A DNA stretch of 64,000 nt from positions 1-64,000 of the forward strand of contig NZ_LT732533.1 in NCBI RefSeq assembly GCF_900156915.1, in the 5' to 3' direction. The stretch comes from Sediminibacillus massiliensis. Its GTDB lineage: Bacteria; Bacillota; Bacilli; Bacillales; Amphibacillaceae. Under the pieces are notes generated by a model that had not been told where the DNA came from, did no database searches, and saw only the letters and a list, made by a program, of their open reading frames with translations. Numbering within the stretch: position 1 is the stretch's first letter; each line of letters begins with the position of its first letter. This document shows positions 8,955 through 20,823 of the stretch, piece after piece. Both the position numbers and the translations under genes were made by a program.

Positions 8955-9359
8955 CTACCTTCGAAAAATAGTGATTGTCCCTCTTTCAAGCATGTTGCGG
9001 AGCACTCTAACCATCCATCTCTTTATCGGCCTTCTGGTTATGGGAAGTAACAATACAAATCCGGTAGCATCAGTAATGAATCCCGGAGTCAATAAGACAG
9101 CTGCACCCAGCAGAATACATATTCCATCCAGAATTTCTTCTTGTGGGGCTTGGCCATAGCTCATAGCCTGTTTTGCTCTGTTCAATGTTTCCAAGCCTTG
9201 TCGCTTTGCGAGCCAAGCACCGATCACACCAGTCAAAACAATAAGAAGCACCACCCACCATGGACCAATAGCATTGCCGGACCAAACCAGTATCCCTACT
9301 TCCAAGGCCGGTACTATTAAAACCAAAAGCATCAACCAACGAAACACAACCTCCACCAC
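8955..9359 (-). CDS. fxsA: FxsA family membrane protein
   Basis: A 134-residue protein of the FxsA (suppressor of F exclusion of phage T7) family. Helices lie at about 8-25 and 30-48, the signature GAWLAKRQGLETL follows, and a further helix region LLGAAVLLTPGFITDATGF occurs near 83-105. The C-terminus is basic (RRPIKRWMVRVLR). The cellular role in Firmicutes is unknown. Confidence 0.9.
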   Translation of the reverse strand: MVEVVFRWLMLLVLIVPALEVGILVWSGNAIGPWWVVLLIVLTGVIGAWLAKRQGLETLNRAKQAMSYGQAPQEEILDGICILLGAAVLLTPGFITDATGFVLLLPITRRPIKRWMVRVLRNMLERGTITIFRR

Positions 9360-9460
9360 CTTTTGCCTTCTTTAAACCCTTTTATAAATACTTTTAAGTG
9401 CAAAGACACAAGTAAAAGAAATAAAAGTCCAATTAATCATGATTTGACACAAAATATATA

Positions 9461-10299
9461 AACTACGACATAACTTTTTTGTGGCTTCCTTCCATTCTTT
9501 TCGGATTGAGTGGTAGTCCAGCGCTGCGGAAAAATACTCCCTTTCCGGGAGCAGCACCTTAGCCAGGGTACTACTTGAGTAGACACCTTTGCTCCCTTGC
9601 GTCGAAGAAGCCTACTACGTAGCGATACTAGAAGACGCAGACGCATCACTGCGGGGTCTTCGGAAGCTGCTCTTCCCTAGGAGTGTCGCATTTTTCCTCC
9701 GCTTTCAGTAGATTGCTGATTAGGCGATAAGGGGTCCTAAAATATGTCTAATATGGGTATATGGCGTATTTCTCAAACAAAATTCAGAAAGCCCCTAGCA
9801 GCGGAGTCAGAACACGTAGAATCCCTGAAGATACAAACCAATTCTCTTCGTGCGATGTAATGCTGACGAATCCTTCCTTATCCTATGGGAACAGAAAAGG
9901 GTCATCAATGGGGCGAGTAATCGCAGTCCTACGAGAGCTGGGAAGCTTATTCAACTAGTCAGCTGGCTAATGTCGTGCCCAAGGGTAAACGAAGAGTTCT
10001 GCCTCTGCTGTTTGTAAGTTTCTGCATTTTGGGTAGAAAAATCTCTATAACTCCACAACTGTTATTTCCTCTTGCCAATGCAGATTGCTATTACAAGCTA
10101 CGGTAAAATGCGAGACTCCTGCGGGAAAGGAACAGTCTGAAGACCCCGCAGTTGGCGCTTTTTGCCAGCGAGGAGGCTGAAGCGTTCCCCGTGGAAAGCG
10201 AGTATTTTACCGTAGCGGTGGATTAGCACATATCTGTAAAGGGTTAGAGACAGTCTCTCTAAGATAAATTGTCACTATGTCGCAGTTTCCCTCAACTAC
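9461..10299. repeat. Composite structured intergenic repeat, copy B (three backbones)
   Basis: The longest copy. A minus-oriented type-1 backbone (about 9480-9700), a plus-oriented degenerate type-2 backbone with one decayed 35-bp unit (about 9778-10012), and a second plus-oriented type-1 backbone (10097-10216). The last is the clearest structure: 13-bp arms GCTACGGTAAAAT at 10097 and ATTTTACCGTAGC at 10204 pair perfectly, enclosing hairpins CTGCGGG/CCCGCAG, TGGC/GCCA and TTCC/GGAA. The ends carry the shared terminal motif (AACTACGACATA at 9461; TATGTCGCAGTT at 10276, then CTCAACTAC). No gene is supported between fxsA and pyk. Confidence 0.9.
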
Positions 10300-10350
10300 A
10301 AAGTTCTAGTAGTTTTTTGTACTGGATGCTGTAAGTACTTTTAGAAAATA

Positions 10351-10374
10351 AAAGAAGGGGTTTCCCCCTTCTTT
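10351..10374 (-). terminator. Intrinsic terminator of pfkA-pyk
   Basis: Perfect 10-bp stem AAAGAAGGGG/CCCCTTCTTT with a 4-base loop, eight bases beyond the pyk stop, with A/T-rich flanks. Confidence 0.88.
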
Positions 10375-10382
10375 ACACTTGA

Positions 10383-12143
10383 TTAAAGGACACTTGCATG
10401 ACCTTCGTAAATATCACCTTTGCCTGCGTCTATTGTAACTTCCTGCCCATCTTCGAACAAGTCAATTGCCTTGTCCACTCCGACGATAACAGGAATTCCC
10501 AAGCTAAGACCGACTACGGCTGCATGAGAAGTAAGACCGCCTTCTTCTGTCACAATACCTGCTGCCTTTTCAATCGCAGGCATCATTTCTTTATCAGTTC
10601 CGTAAGTGATGACAATATCATCTTGCTCGACTTTCGCCAATGCTTCTTCAGCATTTTTGACAGTAACAGCCCTTCCGTATGCACTTCCTTTACCGACACC
10701 TTGTCCTTTGGCAAGTACATCACCGATCACATGAACTTTCATAATATTTGTTGTTCCGCTCTCACTTACCGGAACACCAGCTGTTATGATCACCCTGTTT
10801 CCTCTGGTCAATAAGCCTGAAGAAAGACCTCGCTCAATTGCCACCGCCAATACATCGTCAGTAGAGTGGGCTGGTTCTCCAAGAATCGTATTAACACCCC
10901 AGACCAAGGCAAGTCTGCGATTGATTTTTTCATCGAAAGTTACAGCGATTATCGGAGCTTTAGGACGATATTTGGAAATCATCCGTGCTGTGTGCCCGCT
11001 GACAGTAGGAGCTAAAATAGCATCTACTTCCAGATTCATCGCTGAATGATTAACAGATTGGCTGATTGCATCTGTGATTGTCATATCGCTTGTTTTCGAC
11101 CGCACATCCAAAATCACTTTATGATTCAGGGCTGTTTCTGCTTTTTTGGCAATATTACTCATTGTTTGGACAGCTTCTACAGGATAGTCACCTGCAGCTG
11201 TTTCACCGGACAACATAACTGCATCTGAACCGTCAAAAATGGCGTTTGCCACGTCAGAAGCTTCTGCTCTGGTCGGCCGAGGATTACGCTGCATCGAGTC
11301 AAGCATTTGTGTCGCTGTGATGACAGGCTTTCCGGCTGTATTACATTTTTGGATCATATCTTTCTGAACCAACGGTACATCTTCCGGTGGAATTTCCACC
11401 CCTAAATCTCCACGTGCCACCATCAATCCATCACTGACTTGCAGGATGCTGTCTAAATTGTCGACACCTTCTTGGTTTTCGATTTTTGGAATGATTTGAA
11501 TATCGCCGGCATTGTGCTGTTCCAAAAGTTCACGGATTTCCAGCACATCGGTAGCACGACGCACAAATGAAGCTGCTATGAAATCCACACCTTGTTCAAT
11601 ACCGAATTTGATGTCATTGGCATCCTTATCGGTAATCCCTGGAAGGTTTACACTAACGTTAGGTACGTTGACGCCCTTTTTGTTCTTTAGCAATCCAGAG
11701 TTCAATGCTGTTGTTTTCAACTCATTCTTGTCCTGGAGGATTTCTGTTACCTCCAACTCGATGAGGCCATCATCAAGGAGCAATTTAGAGCCTACATGAA
11801 CATCATTGATAAGATCCGGATATGTTACCGAAATTCGCTCGGCAGTACCTTCGATCTCTTCCATGGATACAAATACCGTATCCCCTTTGTTCAACTGTGC
11901 CTCACCATTTTTAAGAGTGCCAGTCCTTATTTCCGGCCCTTTGGTATCTAATAGGATAGCCACTGTTTTTCCTGTTGCTTCAGCAGCAGTCCTGATGTTT
12001 TTAATTCGTTGTCCATGTTCTTGAAAATCTCCATGAGAAAAGTTTAATCGTGCAACGTTCATTCCGGCTTCCATCAATTGGGTCAATTTTTCAACTGATT
12101 CTGAGGCCGGACCGATTGTACAAACTATTTTTGTCTTTCTCAC
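10383..12143 (-). CDS. pyk: Pyruvate kinase with C-terminal PEP-utiliser domain
   Basis: Last step of glycolysis, PEP plus ADP to pyruvate plus ATP. At 586 residues it is the long Bacillus form. The TIM barrel starts [12 protein letters not shown], with the catalytic Lys in PKIENQEGV and the metal site in [11 protein letters not shown] and ATQMLDSM. The allosteric domain runs to about 470. A C-terminal domain (about 475-586) resembles PEP synthase and PTS enzyme I phosphohistidine domains, with [10 protein letters not shown] keeping the His. It follows pfkA by 43 bases, so the two are probably one transcript. Confidence 0.97.
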   Translation of the reverse strand: MRKTKIVCTIGPASESVEKLTQLMEAGMNVARLNFSHGDFQEHGQRIKNIRTAAEATGKTVAILLDTKGPEIRTGTLKNGEAQLNKGDTVFVSMEEIEGTAERISVTYPDLINDVHVGSKLLLDDGLIELEVTEILQDKNELKTTALNSGLLKNKKGVNVPNVSVNLPGITDKDANDIKFGIEQGVDFIAASFVRRATDVLEIRELLEQHNAGDIQIIPKIENQEGVDNLDSILQVSDGLMVARGDLGVEIPPEDVPLVQKDMIQKCNTAGKPVITATQMLDSMQRNPRPTRAEASDVANAIFDGSDAVMLSGETAAGDYPVEAVQTMSNIAKKAETALNHKVILDVRSKTSDMTITDAISQSVNHSAMNLEVDAILAPTVSGHTARMISKYRPKAPIIAVTFDEKINRRLALVWGVNTILGEPAHSTDDVLAVAIERGLSSGLLTRGNRVIITAGVPVSESGTTNIMKVHVIGDVLAKGQGVGKGSAYGRAVTVKNAEEALAKVEQDDIVITYGTDKEMMPAIEKAAGIVTEEGGLTSHAAVVGLSLGIPVIVGVDKAIDLFEDGQEVTIDAGKGDIYEGHASVL

Positions 12144-12186
12144 AATGATCTCCTCCTTTCAAAATTCTTAACTAAAATCCTATCTA

Positions 12187-13170
<984 letters not shown>

Positions 13171-13292
13171 TTATTGCTTGTAACTTTTCTCCCCATTCCA
13201 AGATAATCCTAAACACCTATATTATCAAATAAATTATACCTGAATATGTAAGCAACACCTAATAGAATATATAAAAACATGCTGACAATCAA

Positions 13293-13320
13293 GGAGCTGC
13301 CCCAAAAAAAGGACAGCTTC
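13293..13320 (-). terminator. Terminator-like hairpin after accA
   Basis: Arms GGAGCTGCCCC and GGACAGCTTC pair with one wobble around a 7-base A tract, 19 bases past the accA stop and upstream of pfkA. It would separate the acc and pfkA-pyk transcripts. Confidence 0.6.
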
Positions 13321-13338
13321 CATTCATTAAAGTATTCA

Positions 13339-14304
13339 TTACTCTGTCATTTCTTCCGAATATTCACCTATCGCCTTATATTTTTCCCATCTATTCTCCA
13401 ACAGTTCTTCAGTATCCAGATTAACCAATTCTGCCAATGATTGATCAAGAACTTGATCAATATTCACCGATTGATTATTTATATCACGATGTGCCCCGCC
13501 TCTTACTTCCGGAATGATCTCGTCAATAATTTTGAGTTCTTTTAAATCATAGGAAGTAATTTTCATCGTTTCAGCGGCTCTTTGTGCTTGTGTGGAATCC
13601 TTCCATAGTAAGGCTGCAGCTCCTTCCGGCGAAATAACCGAGTATGTAGAGTTTTCCAGCATATGGATTTTATCGCCGACTCCAAGCGCCAAGGCACCGC
13701 CGCTTCCTCCTTCACCTATTACGATACAAATAACAGGAACACGCAATCCAGCCATTTCCATCAGGTTTCTGGCAATAGCTTCACTTTGCCCGCGTTCTTC
13801 GGCAGCTTTTCCTGGATATGCTCCTTTTGTATCAATAAAACAGATGACCGGTCTCTTGAACTTTTCCGCCTGTTTCATATGCCTCAATGCCTTGCGATAT
13901 CCTTCCGGCTGGGGCATGCCGAAATTACGCTTGATGTTTTCTTTGGTATTTTTCCCTCGTTGGTGACCAATCACTGTCACTGGAGCCCCTTTATACTTGG
14001 CAATCCCGGCTACAATCGCTTCATCCTCGCCGAACAAACGGTCTCCGTGAAATTCCATAAAGTCCGTGAACAAATGCTCAATATAATCCAATGTCGTTGG
14101 ACGTTCGGCATGACGTGCGATCTGGACTCTGTCCCAAGGCTTTAAATTGCCGTATATATCTGCTTCCAGTTTTTCCAGACGAGCTTCCAATGTGGAAATT
14201 TCATCTGTCAGGTCAATATCACTATCTTTGGTGAAATCTTTAAGTTCAGCAATTTTATCTCTCAATTCGAATACAGGTTTCTCAAATTCGAGTGCATGCT
14301 TCAT
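13339..14304 (-). CDS. accA: Acetyl-CoA carboxylase carboxyltransferase subunit alpha
   Basis: With AccD transfers the carboxyl group from biotin to acetyl-CoA to make malonyl-CoA. It is 321 residues long. The helical N-terminus ([14 protein letters not shown]) is followed by the crotonase-like carboxyltransferase domain with [29 protein letters not shown] and [15 protein letters not shown] (oxyanion-hole glycines). Its ATG overlaps the accD stop codon by 4 bases (ATGA), indicating coupled translation. Confidence 0.97.
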   Translation of the reverse strand: MKHALEFEKPVFELRDKIAELKDFTKDSDIDLTDEISTLEARLEKLEADIYGNLKPWDRVQIARHAERPTTLDYIEHLFTDFMEFHGDRLFGEDEAIVAGIAKYKGAPVTVIGHQRGKNTKENIKRNFGMPQPEGYRKALRHMKQAEKFKRPVICFIDTKGAYPGKAAEERGQSEAIARNLMEMAGLRVPVICIVIGEGGSGGALALGVGDKIHMLENSTYSVISPEGAAALLWKDSTQAQRAAETMKITSYDLKELKIIDEIIPEVRGGAHRDINNQSVNIDQVLDQSLAELVNLDTEELLENRWEKYKAIGEYSEEMTE

Positions 14305-15161
14305 CGTGTTTCCCTCCCTGCTTGATGGATGTCAAGCAATGATGTCAAAACAGGTTTCATGTCATGCCGTTGGATGACTTTGTCTAACTGGCCATGCTTC
14401 AATTGGAATTCTGCTGTTTGAAAATCATCAGGCAGCTTTTCCCTGATAGTCTGTTCAATGACCCTTCTACCAGCAAATCCAATCAAAGCTCCCGGTTCCG
14501 CAAAGTTATAATCGCCCAAGGAAGCAAAACTTGCAGAAACTCCGCCGGTCGTAGGGTTCGTCATGATAGAAACCATTAATCCACCGGCTTCAGAGAACCT
14601 TTGAATCGCAACAGATGTTTTACTCATCTGCATCAAACTTAAAACACCCTCCTGCATCCTGGCTCCGCCAGAAGCGGTAAATATGATAAAAGGAAGAGAT
14701 TCCACCCTTGCTTTTTCGATTGCTCTCGCGATTTTTTCACCAACCACAGAACCCATACTTCCCATTCGAAACCTGGAATCCATCACCGCGAACGCGGCAG
14801 GAAATTCATTAATGGTGCCTTTTCCGGTAACCACAGCCTCATTCAACCCGGACTTTTCCCGGTCTTTCTCCAGTTTTCCTTCATACTCCGGGAAATCCAA
14901 CGGGTTGCTGGATATCAAATGCTTGTCCCACTCTACAAAAGATCCTGCATCAAACGTTGCCTCGATTCTGTCATAGGCCGGCATTTGATGATGATACCCA
15001 CAATTGATGCACACATTGAGGTTTTTCTTCATTTCTTTGGCATAATAAATTTTTTGGCAGTTGTTGCATTTTTGCATCAATCCTTGAGGAATGTCCTGCT
15101 TGGCTTCCTCTCTCGGTATGGATGCGTATTTTCTTTTCTTGCTAAAAAAGTCCTTAAGCAA
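14301..15161 (-). CDS. accD: Acetyl-CoA carboxylase carboxyltransferase subunit beta
   Basis: Beta subunit of the carboxyltransferase. I place the start at a TTG (15161, [14 protein letters not shown]) because GGGAGG lies 8 bases upstream and the N-terminus then aligns with B. subtilis AccD; this gives 286 residues. A four-Cys zinc finger (CNNCQ ... CINCG) comes first, then the crotonase-like domain with [20 protein letters not shown] and [14 protein letters not shown]. It is translationally coupled to accA. Confidence 0.95.
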   Translation of the reverse strand: MLKDFFSKKRKYASIPREEAKQDIPQGLMQKCNNCQKIYYAKEMKKNLNVCINCGYHHQMPAYDRIEATFDAGSFVEWDKHLISSNPLDFPEYEGKLEKDREKSGLNEAVVTGKGTINEFPAAFAVMDSRFRMGSMGSVVGEKIARAIEKARVESLPFIIFTASGGARMQEGVLSLMQMSKTSVAIQRFSEAGGLMVSIMTNPTTGGVSASFASLGDYNFAEPGALIGFAGRRVIEQTIREKLPDDFQTAEFQLKHGQLDKVIQRHDMKPVLTSLLDIHQAGRETR

Positions 15162-15291
15162 GGATAATTCCTCCCTTTTCCTACAGTCCATGCGCTTTTC
15201 AAGTAATTCAAATGCAGAAGAGTGATTGTCATTCTCTTACTGTGACATAGTTGTTTACCACATGGTCAATCTATAATCATTTTTCAAGGGT

Positions 15292-15924
15292 TTAAGTAGA
15301 TGAACCATATCTATATAAATCATGGAACAAATGATCAATTCGCTCCAGTTCTTTTTTTGAAAAACTTTCAAGCAATTCGTTGTAGAATGAATTATTATAG
15401 CTAATCTCATTAATAGTATAGGCAAAGTCTTCTAATAACTGCCATATTTTTTGTAACAACAGGTTATCCGTGTGTTGAAAGATAATCAGGAAAAAATGAT
15501 AATGACGTTGTTTCTCTTGAAAATCCGTTGCTGAAAGCACTGTTTTCAAATTTCTAATGAGTACAGGTGTAATATTCCCGGCCGCAAGCTTAGCCGCTTC
15601 TTTTTCCATAATTTGTTTAGTATTAACAATATCGTCTCTCGTTCTGGGATCTTGCAGGATAAAAGTAGATAATAATTCAACTGTATGATAAGGACGATAA
15701 ACCCGCAAAAATGTCCCTTCACCTCTTCTTGTCTCAATCAAGCCTAACAATTCAATGGCTCTTAGTGCCTCTCTAATTGAAGACCTTCCGGCATCAAGCT
15801 GCACAGCTAATTCACGCTCAGATGGAAGTTTATCACCTGGGGATAATCGGTGCTTTTCAATATAATTCCTGATTTCATCCAGTACTTGTTCATATACTTT
15901 TATTTTTGCCGGCGTTTGCACCAA
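15292..15924 (-). CDS. FadR-subfamily GntR transcriptional regulator
   Basis: About 210 residues from a TTG at 15924 (or GTG at 15921) placed 7 to 10 bases after AAAGGAG. The N-terminal GntR winged helix has the hallmark LSPGDKLPSERELAVQLDAG and SSIREALRAIELLGLIE. The helical C-terminal part (about 75-205) resembles an FCD ligand domain but its metal-binding His/Asp set is not obvious. It lies between the malic enzyme gene and accDA, all in one direction, so control of pyruvate/malonyl-CoA genes is plausible but inferred. Ligand unknown. Confidence 0.8.
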   Translation of the reverse strand: MVQTPAKIKVYEQVLDEIRNYIEKHRLSPGDKLPSERELAVQLDAGRSSIREALRAIELLGLIETRRGEGTFLRVYRPYHTVELLSTFILQDPRTRDDIVNTKQIMEKEAAKLAAGNITPVLIRNLKTVLSATDFQEKQRHYHFFLIIFQHTDNLLLQKIWQLLEDFAYTINEISYNNSFYNELLESFSKKELERIDHLFHDLYRYGSST

Positions 15925-16022
15925 AAGGTCACTCCTTTTAAAACAGCTCAACCCTGATTTACTATAACAGAAATAGAAATCAAGGCTGCTTGATTGCACT
16001 TTATATAAGAGGGCAATATTTA

Positions 16023-17261
16023 TTAATCTTCATTTATTATGGTCAATCTGCGCGTTTTTTCCGCTATTTCTTCCGGATCCACCTGGATTCTGGCCACACC
16101 TGATTCCATCGCGGCCTTGGCTACACTAGCAGCAACCGCAGGAGCCACTCTTGAATCGAACGGAGCCGGTATAACATAATCGGCATTCAATTCGCCTTCT
16201 TCTATTAGGGAAGCGATGGCTTCCGCTGCAGCAATCTTCATTTTCTCGTTGATACGGGTAGCCCGTACGTCAAGCGCGCCTCTGAAAATACCCGGGAAAG
16301 CAAGTACGTTGTTTACTTGGTTTGGAAAGTCTGAGCGGCCTGTCCCGATCACTTTCGCTCCGGCTGCTTTCGCATTTTCCGGCATTATTTCCGGTTCAGG
16401 ATTTGCCATGGCAAATATGATCGGATCGTCATTCATGCTCTTCACCATATCTTCGGTCAACAGCCCACCCACTGAAACTCCGATGAAAACATCGGAATCA
16501 ACGATAACTTCTTCCAAACTGCCTTCTTCCCGATTTTTATTGGTGATTTTGGCTATCCCGTCTTTCACTTCATTCATGCCGTAATCTCTGCCTTCAAATA
16601 TGGCACCCTTTGAGTCACACATGATTGCATCCCTTACACCGAGGCTGTGAAGGAGCTTGATTATTGCAATCCCGGCTGCTCCTGCACCGTTTGCGACTAC
16701 CTTTATATCCGAGAATTTTTTATCAACCAATTTTAAAGCGTTCAACAATCCAGCCACTGTTACAATGGCCGTCCCATGCTGATCATCATGAAAAATAGGG
16801 ATATTTGTTTCCTTCTTCAACCGTTCTTCTATAATAAAACAGTTAGGGGCGGCAATATCTTCTAAATTCACCCCTCCAAAGGTAGGTTCCATTAACTTCA
16901 CTGTCTTGATGATTTCTTCCATGTCATGGGTATCCAGACAAATCGGAAAGGAATCGACACCCGCAAAACTCTTAAACAATACAGACTTCCCTTCCATTAC
17001 TGGCAGGGCTGCTTCAGGTCCTATATTACCAAGACCAAGTACAGCAGATCCGTCACTGACTACAGCTACCATATTTCCCTTCATCGTGTATTCATAGACA
17101 GACTCCTTGCGGTCATAAATCTCTTTACATGGTTCTGCCACACCGGGCGAATAGGCAAGACTTAGATCCTTTGCATTTTTTACAGGAATTTTTGGCTGGG
17201 TTGCCAATTTGCCCTTGTTTATCCGGTGTATATGTAGTGCTTCATCCCTCAATTTAGACAT
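16023..17261 (-). CDS. ytsJ: Malic enzyme (YtsJ type)
   Basis: Oxidative decarboxylation of malate to pyruvate. It has 412 residues with an N-terminal malic domain (YSPGVAEPCKEI, catalytic Tyr and Lys region; GNIGPEAALPVMEGK) and an NAD(P)-binding domain (VVANGAGAAGIAI). The short bacterial form resembles B. subtilis YtsJ (410 residues), which prefers NADP; cofactor choice here is by homology only. The FadR-type gene follows in the same direction. Confidence 0.93.
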   Translation of the reverse strand: MSKLRDEALHIHRINKGKLATQPKIPVKNAKDLSLAYSPGVAEPCKEIYDRKESVYEYTMKGNMVAVVSDGSAVLGLGNIGPEAALPVMEGKSVLFKSFAGVDSFPICLDTHDMEEIIKTVKLMEPTFGGVNLEDIAAPNCFIIEERLKKETNIPIFHDDQHGTAIVTVAGLLNALKLVDKKFSDIKVVANGAGAAGIAIIKLLHSLGVRDAIMCDSKGAIFEGRDYGMNEVKDGIAKITNKNREEGSLEEVIVDSDVFIGVSVGGLLTEDMVKSMNDDPIIFAMANPEPEIMPENAKAAGAKVIGTGRSDFPNQVNNVLAFPGIFRGALDVRATRINEKMKIAAAEAIASLIEEGELNADYVIPAPFDSRVAPAVAASVAKAAMESGVARIQVDPEEIAEKTRRLTIINED

Positions 17262-17349
17262 TACAGATCCGCTCCTTTAATATCCCAGAAATTGGTCTGA
17301 CCACTTAACTACTCTATTATAACAAAACGCTATTTGCTGTAAAGTTGTT

Positions 17350-20300
17350 TTATTTGACCGCAACGTGTTCCTTACCAAATGCCTCATACAATCGGTTAAG
17401 ACTATCACTGCTTATTTTTATATTGTAATTGCTGGATAACTGGTATGATCGCTTCGAATCAGCATGATAAACAATAATCGGATTATGGCCAGGAAAGTCT
17501 GTCGATATCTTCTTCAGAATGTTCATTACTCGCTGATTGTCTTCTTCGATTGCTTTGACAAAAACCCGCCGTGTTTCCCGATTGACTATTTTTTGTTCAT
17601 CGAAAGGTTCCAAATCGGATAGAAGCCATTGGAGCCGTTCGTTTCTATTTTCTACTTTCCCTTTGATCAACACCATTGATTCTTCTTCCAGCCAGCGATT
17701 CACCCGCCGGTATAATTCGGGGAAAATAACTGCATCCATTTGCCCTTTTTCATCACCAAGAGTCGCAAAGGCCATAGATTCTCCCCGTTTTGTTCTAATT
17801 GTCTTAATACCTTGGACAACAGCTGCGCAACGTGCATTGTTTTGCCCTATTATATTTTTGGCATTTGTCAAGTCGACAAATCCGGCTGAACGGAGTTTTT
17901 CTCTGTATTTCGACAAAGGATGGCTTGACATGTATATTCCAAGCACTTCTTTTTCAAAAGCCAATTTTCTCATTTCACTGAAATCTTCTGTTTGCTTATA
18001 ATCACCTTCAAGCTCTATAGTATTGTGGAAAAGGGATTGTTGGTCGTCGAATTCTCCAAACAACTCCCCCTGTTCCATTGCCTGGTCTATAGTTCCCAAC
18101 AAGCTGGCCCGGTTGTTATAAACCTCATCGAATGAACCAGCAAAAATCAGGGATTCTATCACTTGACGGTTGACAACTTTCAAGGAGACTCTCAAGCAAA
18201 AGTCAAACAAGTTTTTGAATGGACCTTTTTTTCGTGCATGCACAATTTCTCTTACAGCTTGTGCCCCGACACCTTTAATGGAAAGCAAGCCCATCCTGAT
18301 ACTGTTTCCTGCCACCTTGAAGCCGCCAGAACTCTTATTTATGGAAGGTGGGAGCACTTCCACCCCAGACTCGGCAGCCTCCCGTATATACAGTTGAATC
18401 TTATCTTGCTGGTTCATGACAGAACTCATTAATTCAGCCAGAAAATAGGAAGGGTAATGTGCCTTCAGGTAGGCCAGCTGGTATGAAATCATACTATAAG
18501 CAACAGCGTGACTTCTATTAAACCCATAATTGGAAAAATGGACAATCCATTCGAATATTTGCTGTGCCGCTGTTTCACTATACCCATTATCTATACACCC
18601 TGCGATAAATGCTTCTTTCTGCTTGTTCATCACTTCTTTTTGCTTTTTACTGACAGCTCTGCGCAGAATATCAGATTGTCCAAGTGAAAAACCAGCCATT
18701 TTATTAGCTATCTGCATGATTTGCTCCTGATATACCAGTACTCCGTAAGTGTTGGAAAGGATTGGCTCCAAATCAGGATGTGGGTATGAAACATTCTCCT
18801 TTCCGTGTTTTCGCTTGATATACACTGGAATATATTGCATCGGGCCCGGTCTGTATAAAGCATTTACGGCAACAACATCTTCAAACCGTGTCGGCAATAA
18901 ATTGGTCAGAACACCTTGCATGCCGGATGACTCCAGTTGAAAAATACCAGCCGTTTTCCCTTCCTTAAGTAGTTGAAAGGTCTCTTTATCGTCAAACGGA
19001 ATATCCTGAACGTTAATATCCAATTTTTCTTTTTGTTTGATAGACGAAAGTACTCTTTCCATCAGGGTTAGATTTCTCAAGCCGAGAAAATCCATTTTCA
19101 GCAGGCCGATTGTCTCCAATTCTTTCATGGCAAACTGGGTCAATGCAACGCCATTCTGTCCTGGTATTAAAGGAACATGCTGTGTCAAAGGCTGTTCGCT
19201 GATTACTATCCCGGCAGCATGGGTAGATACATGTCTTGGCAATCCTTCCAGTTTTGCCGCAACTTTAAAGAGCGTCTTCAACTCAGATGAATTTTTGACA
19301 TAATCAGTCAAAGTATCGGAAGCTTTCACGATTTCGGCAATTTTGCGAGAACTTTGAGAGGGGATCTCTTTCATGATAAATGCAGCATCCTGATTATCGA
19401 TTCTCATTGTTTTGATTAGCTCTCTGAGCAGCGACCTGGCAGCAAAAGTACCATAAGTGATTATTTGAGCAACATGCTCTTCTCCGTACTTATTTCTTAC
19501 ATACTGTATGACTTCTTCTCTTCTTGTATCGGAAAAATCAATATCTATATCTGGCATACTGATCCGTTCAGGGTTGAGAAACCTTTCAAACAACAAATCA
19601 TACTTTAGTGGGTCTACCTCTGTAATACCAAGTACATAAGCCACAAGGGAACCGGCTGCCGAGCCCCTGCCCGGTCCGACCATTATTTGATTGGTCTTCG
19701 CATACTGGATAAAGTCCCATACGATCAGGAAGTAGTCACTAAATTTCATAGAAGTGATTATTTCCAGCTCGTAATTCAGCCTTTCTTCCACTTTTCCAGT
19801 AATACGGCCGTATATTTCTGTTCCCTTTTCATAGCATAGTTTCTTTAAGTAAACAGATGCAGTCTCACCCCCAGGTACTGGATAGGACGGGAGCATCCTT
19901 TGATTCAGATCCAATTCGACGTTACAGCGAGCAGCAATTTTCCCAGACTCTTCAACAGCTTCCGGCCAGCTATCAAATGCTTGCCATATCTCTTCTTCGG
20001 AAGCAAGGTAAGAAATACCATTTTCCTTGACCGCTTGTTCCGGCCGCCAGTTTTCCCCAGTCCGTATTGCCTGCAAGCAATCAAATGCTTGATAATCCTG
20101 TGAAGATAAATATCTGACATCATTCAGCACAGTAACAGGAACCTCAGCCTGCAAGCTGGCATTTCTCAGTTCAGTATCCATTCCCGGAAAAGAAAAAACA
20201 TTCTCGTCTATACCGAGGTAAAAATTACCCTCTGAAAACATCTGCTTCCAATAATTCAAAATAGAAGTCATGCCAGCTTGTCTAGAATCAGAGGTATCCT

Positions 20301-20688
20301 GAGCAAGATGGCCGAACGGAATAATACCTATCAATTGGTCGGAATGGGATGACAATGTTTCACAATCAATTATATGTTCGTCTTGAGTTTGAAGAATCGT
20401 GCTTAAGTGGATTAAGTTCCGATAGCCTGATTCATTTAACGCAAGCAGAAGACAAGGAGTTGTACCGGCATCATCTTGAGTAACTTGTACAACCAATCCG
20501 ATGATGGGCTTTATCCCTTGTTCTTTACATGCTTGATAAAATGGAATGACGCCGTGAAGGACACCTTCATCTGTCAGCGCTAGCGAAGAAAATCCCAGTT
20601 TGGCTGCTTGATCAACCAATTTTTGTATTGTAATTGAGCTTTTCATTAAACTATAGCCGCTTCGGACTTGTAAATGTGTAAATTCCAT
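17350..20688 (-). CDS. dnaE: DNA polymerase III alpha subunit DnaE
   Basis: Replicative polymerase of the DnaE type, which in Firmicutes extends primers on the lagging strand alongside PolC. It has 1112 residues, close to B. subtilis (1115). The N-terminal PHP domain (FTHLQVRSGYSL to about 250) is followed by the palm with GPGRGSAAGSLVAYVL and catalytic Asp residues in PDIDIDFSDTRREEV, fingers with VYQEQIMQIAN, a helix-hairpin-helix region, and an OB fold near 970-1040. Frame intact. Confidence 0.97.
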   Translation of the reverse strand: MEFTHLQVRSGYSLMKSSITIQKLVDQAAKLGFSSLALTDEGVLHGVIPFYQACKEQGIKPIIGLVVQVTQDDAGTTPCLLLALNESGYRNLIHLSTILQTQDEHIIDCETLSSHSDQLIGIIPFGHLAQDTSDSRQAGMTSILNYWKQMFSEGNFYLGIDENVFSFPGMDTELRNASLQAEVPVTVLNDVRYLSSQDYQAFDCLQAIRTGENWRPEQAVKENGISYLASEEEIWQAFDSWPEAVEESGKIAARCNVELDLNQRMLPSYPVPGGETASVYLKKLCYEKGTEIYGRITGKVEERLNYELEIITSMKFSDYFLIVWDFIQYAKTNQIMVGPGRGSAAGSLVAYVLGITEVDPLKYDLLFERFLNPERISMPDIDIDFSDTRREEVIQYVRNKYGEEHVAQIITYGTFAARSLLRELIKTMRIDNQDAAFIMKEIPSQSSRKIAEIVKASDTLTDYVKNSSELKTLFKVAAKLEGLPRHVSTHAAGIVISEQPLTQHVPLIPGQNGVALTQFAMKELETIGLLKMDFLGLRNLTLMERVLSSIKQKEKLDINVQDIPFDDKETFQLLKEGKTAGIFQLESSGMQGVLTNLLPTRFEDVVAVNALYRPGPMQYIPVYIKRKHGKENVSYPHPDLEPILSNTYGVLVYQEQIMQIANKMAGFSLGQSDILRRAVSKKQKEVMNKQKEAFIAGCIDNGYSETAAQQIFEWIVHFSNYGFNRSHAVAYSMISYQLAYLKAHYPSYFLAELMSSVMNQQDKIQLYIREAAESGVEVLPPSINKSSGGFKVAGNSIRMGLLSIKGVGAQAVREIVHARKKGPFKNLFDFCLRVSLKVVNRQVIESLIFAGSFDEVYNNRASLLGTIDQAMEQGELFGEFDDQQSLFHNTIELEGDYKQTEDFSEMRKLAFEKEVLGIYMSSHPLSKYREKLRSAGFVDLTNAKNIIGQNNARCAAVVQGIKTIRTKRGESMAFATLGDEKGQMDAVIFPELYRRVNRWLEEESMVLIKGKVENRNERLQWLLSDLEPFDEQKIVNRETRRVFVKAIEEDNQRVMNILKKISTDFPGHNPIIVYHADSKRSYQLSSNYNIKISSDSLNRLYEAFGKEHVAVK

Positions 20689-20823
20689 ATATCATACCCG
20701 CCTTCTCGTAATCCTATTATAGCTGAATGGCTGCCCAATTTTAAATCAATAAGATTAACATAACTTGTACTAACCGCTCATAATCTATAAGCAAGGACTT
20801 TGTAAAAAGGTGGAGAAAACAAT

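Noticed and set aside
9437-9958. Small open frames between fxsA and pyk
   Set aside because: They lie within repeat B; the same peptides appear in other copies in the other orientation. No start signals.
15230-15262. Possible repeat end motif upstream of accD (TGTGACATAGTTGTTTACC)
   Set aside because: Short and partial; it could be chance in AT-rich sequence.
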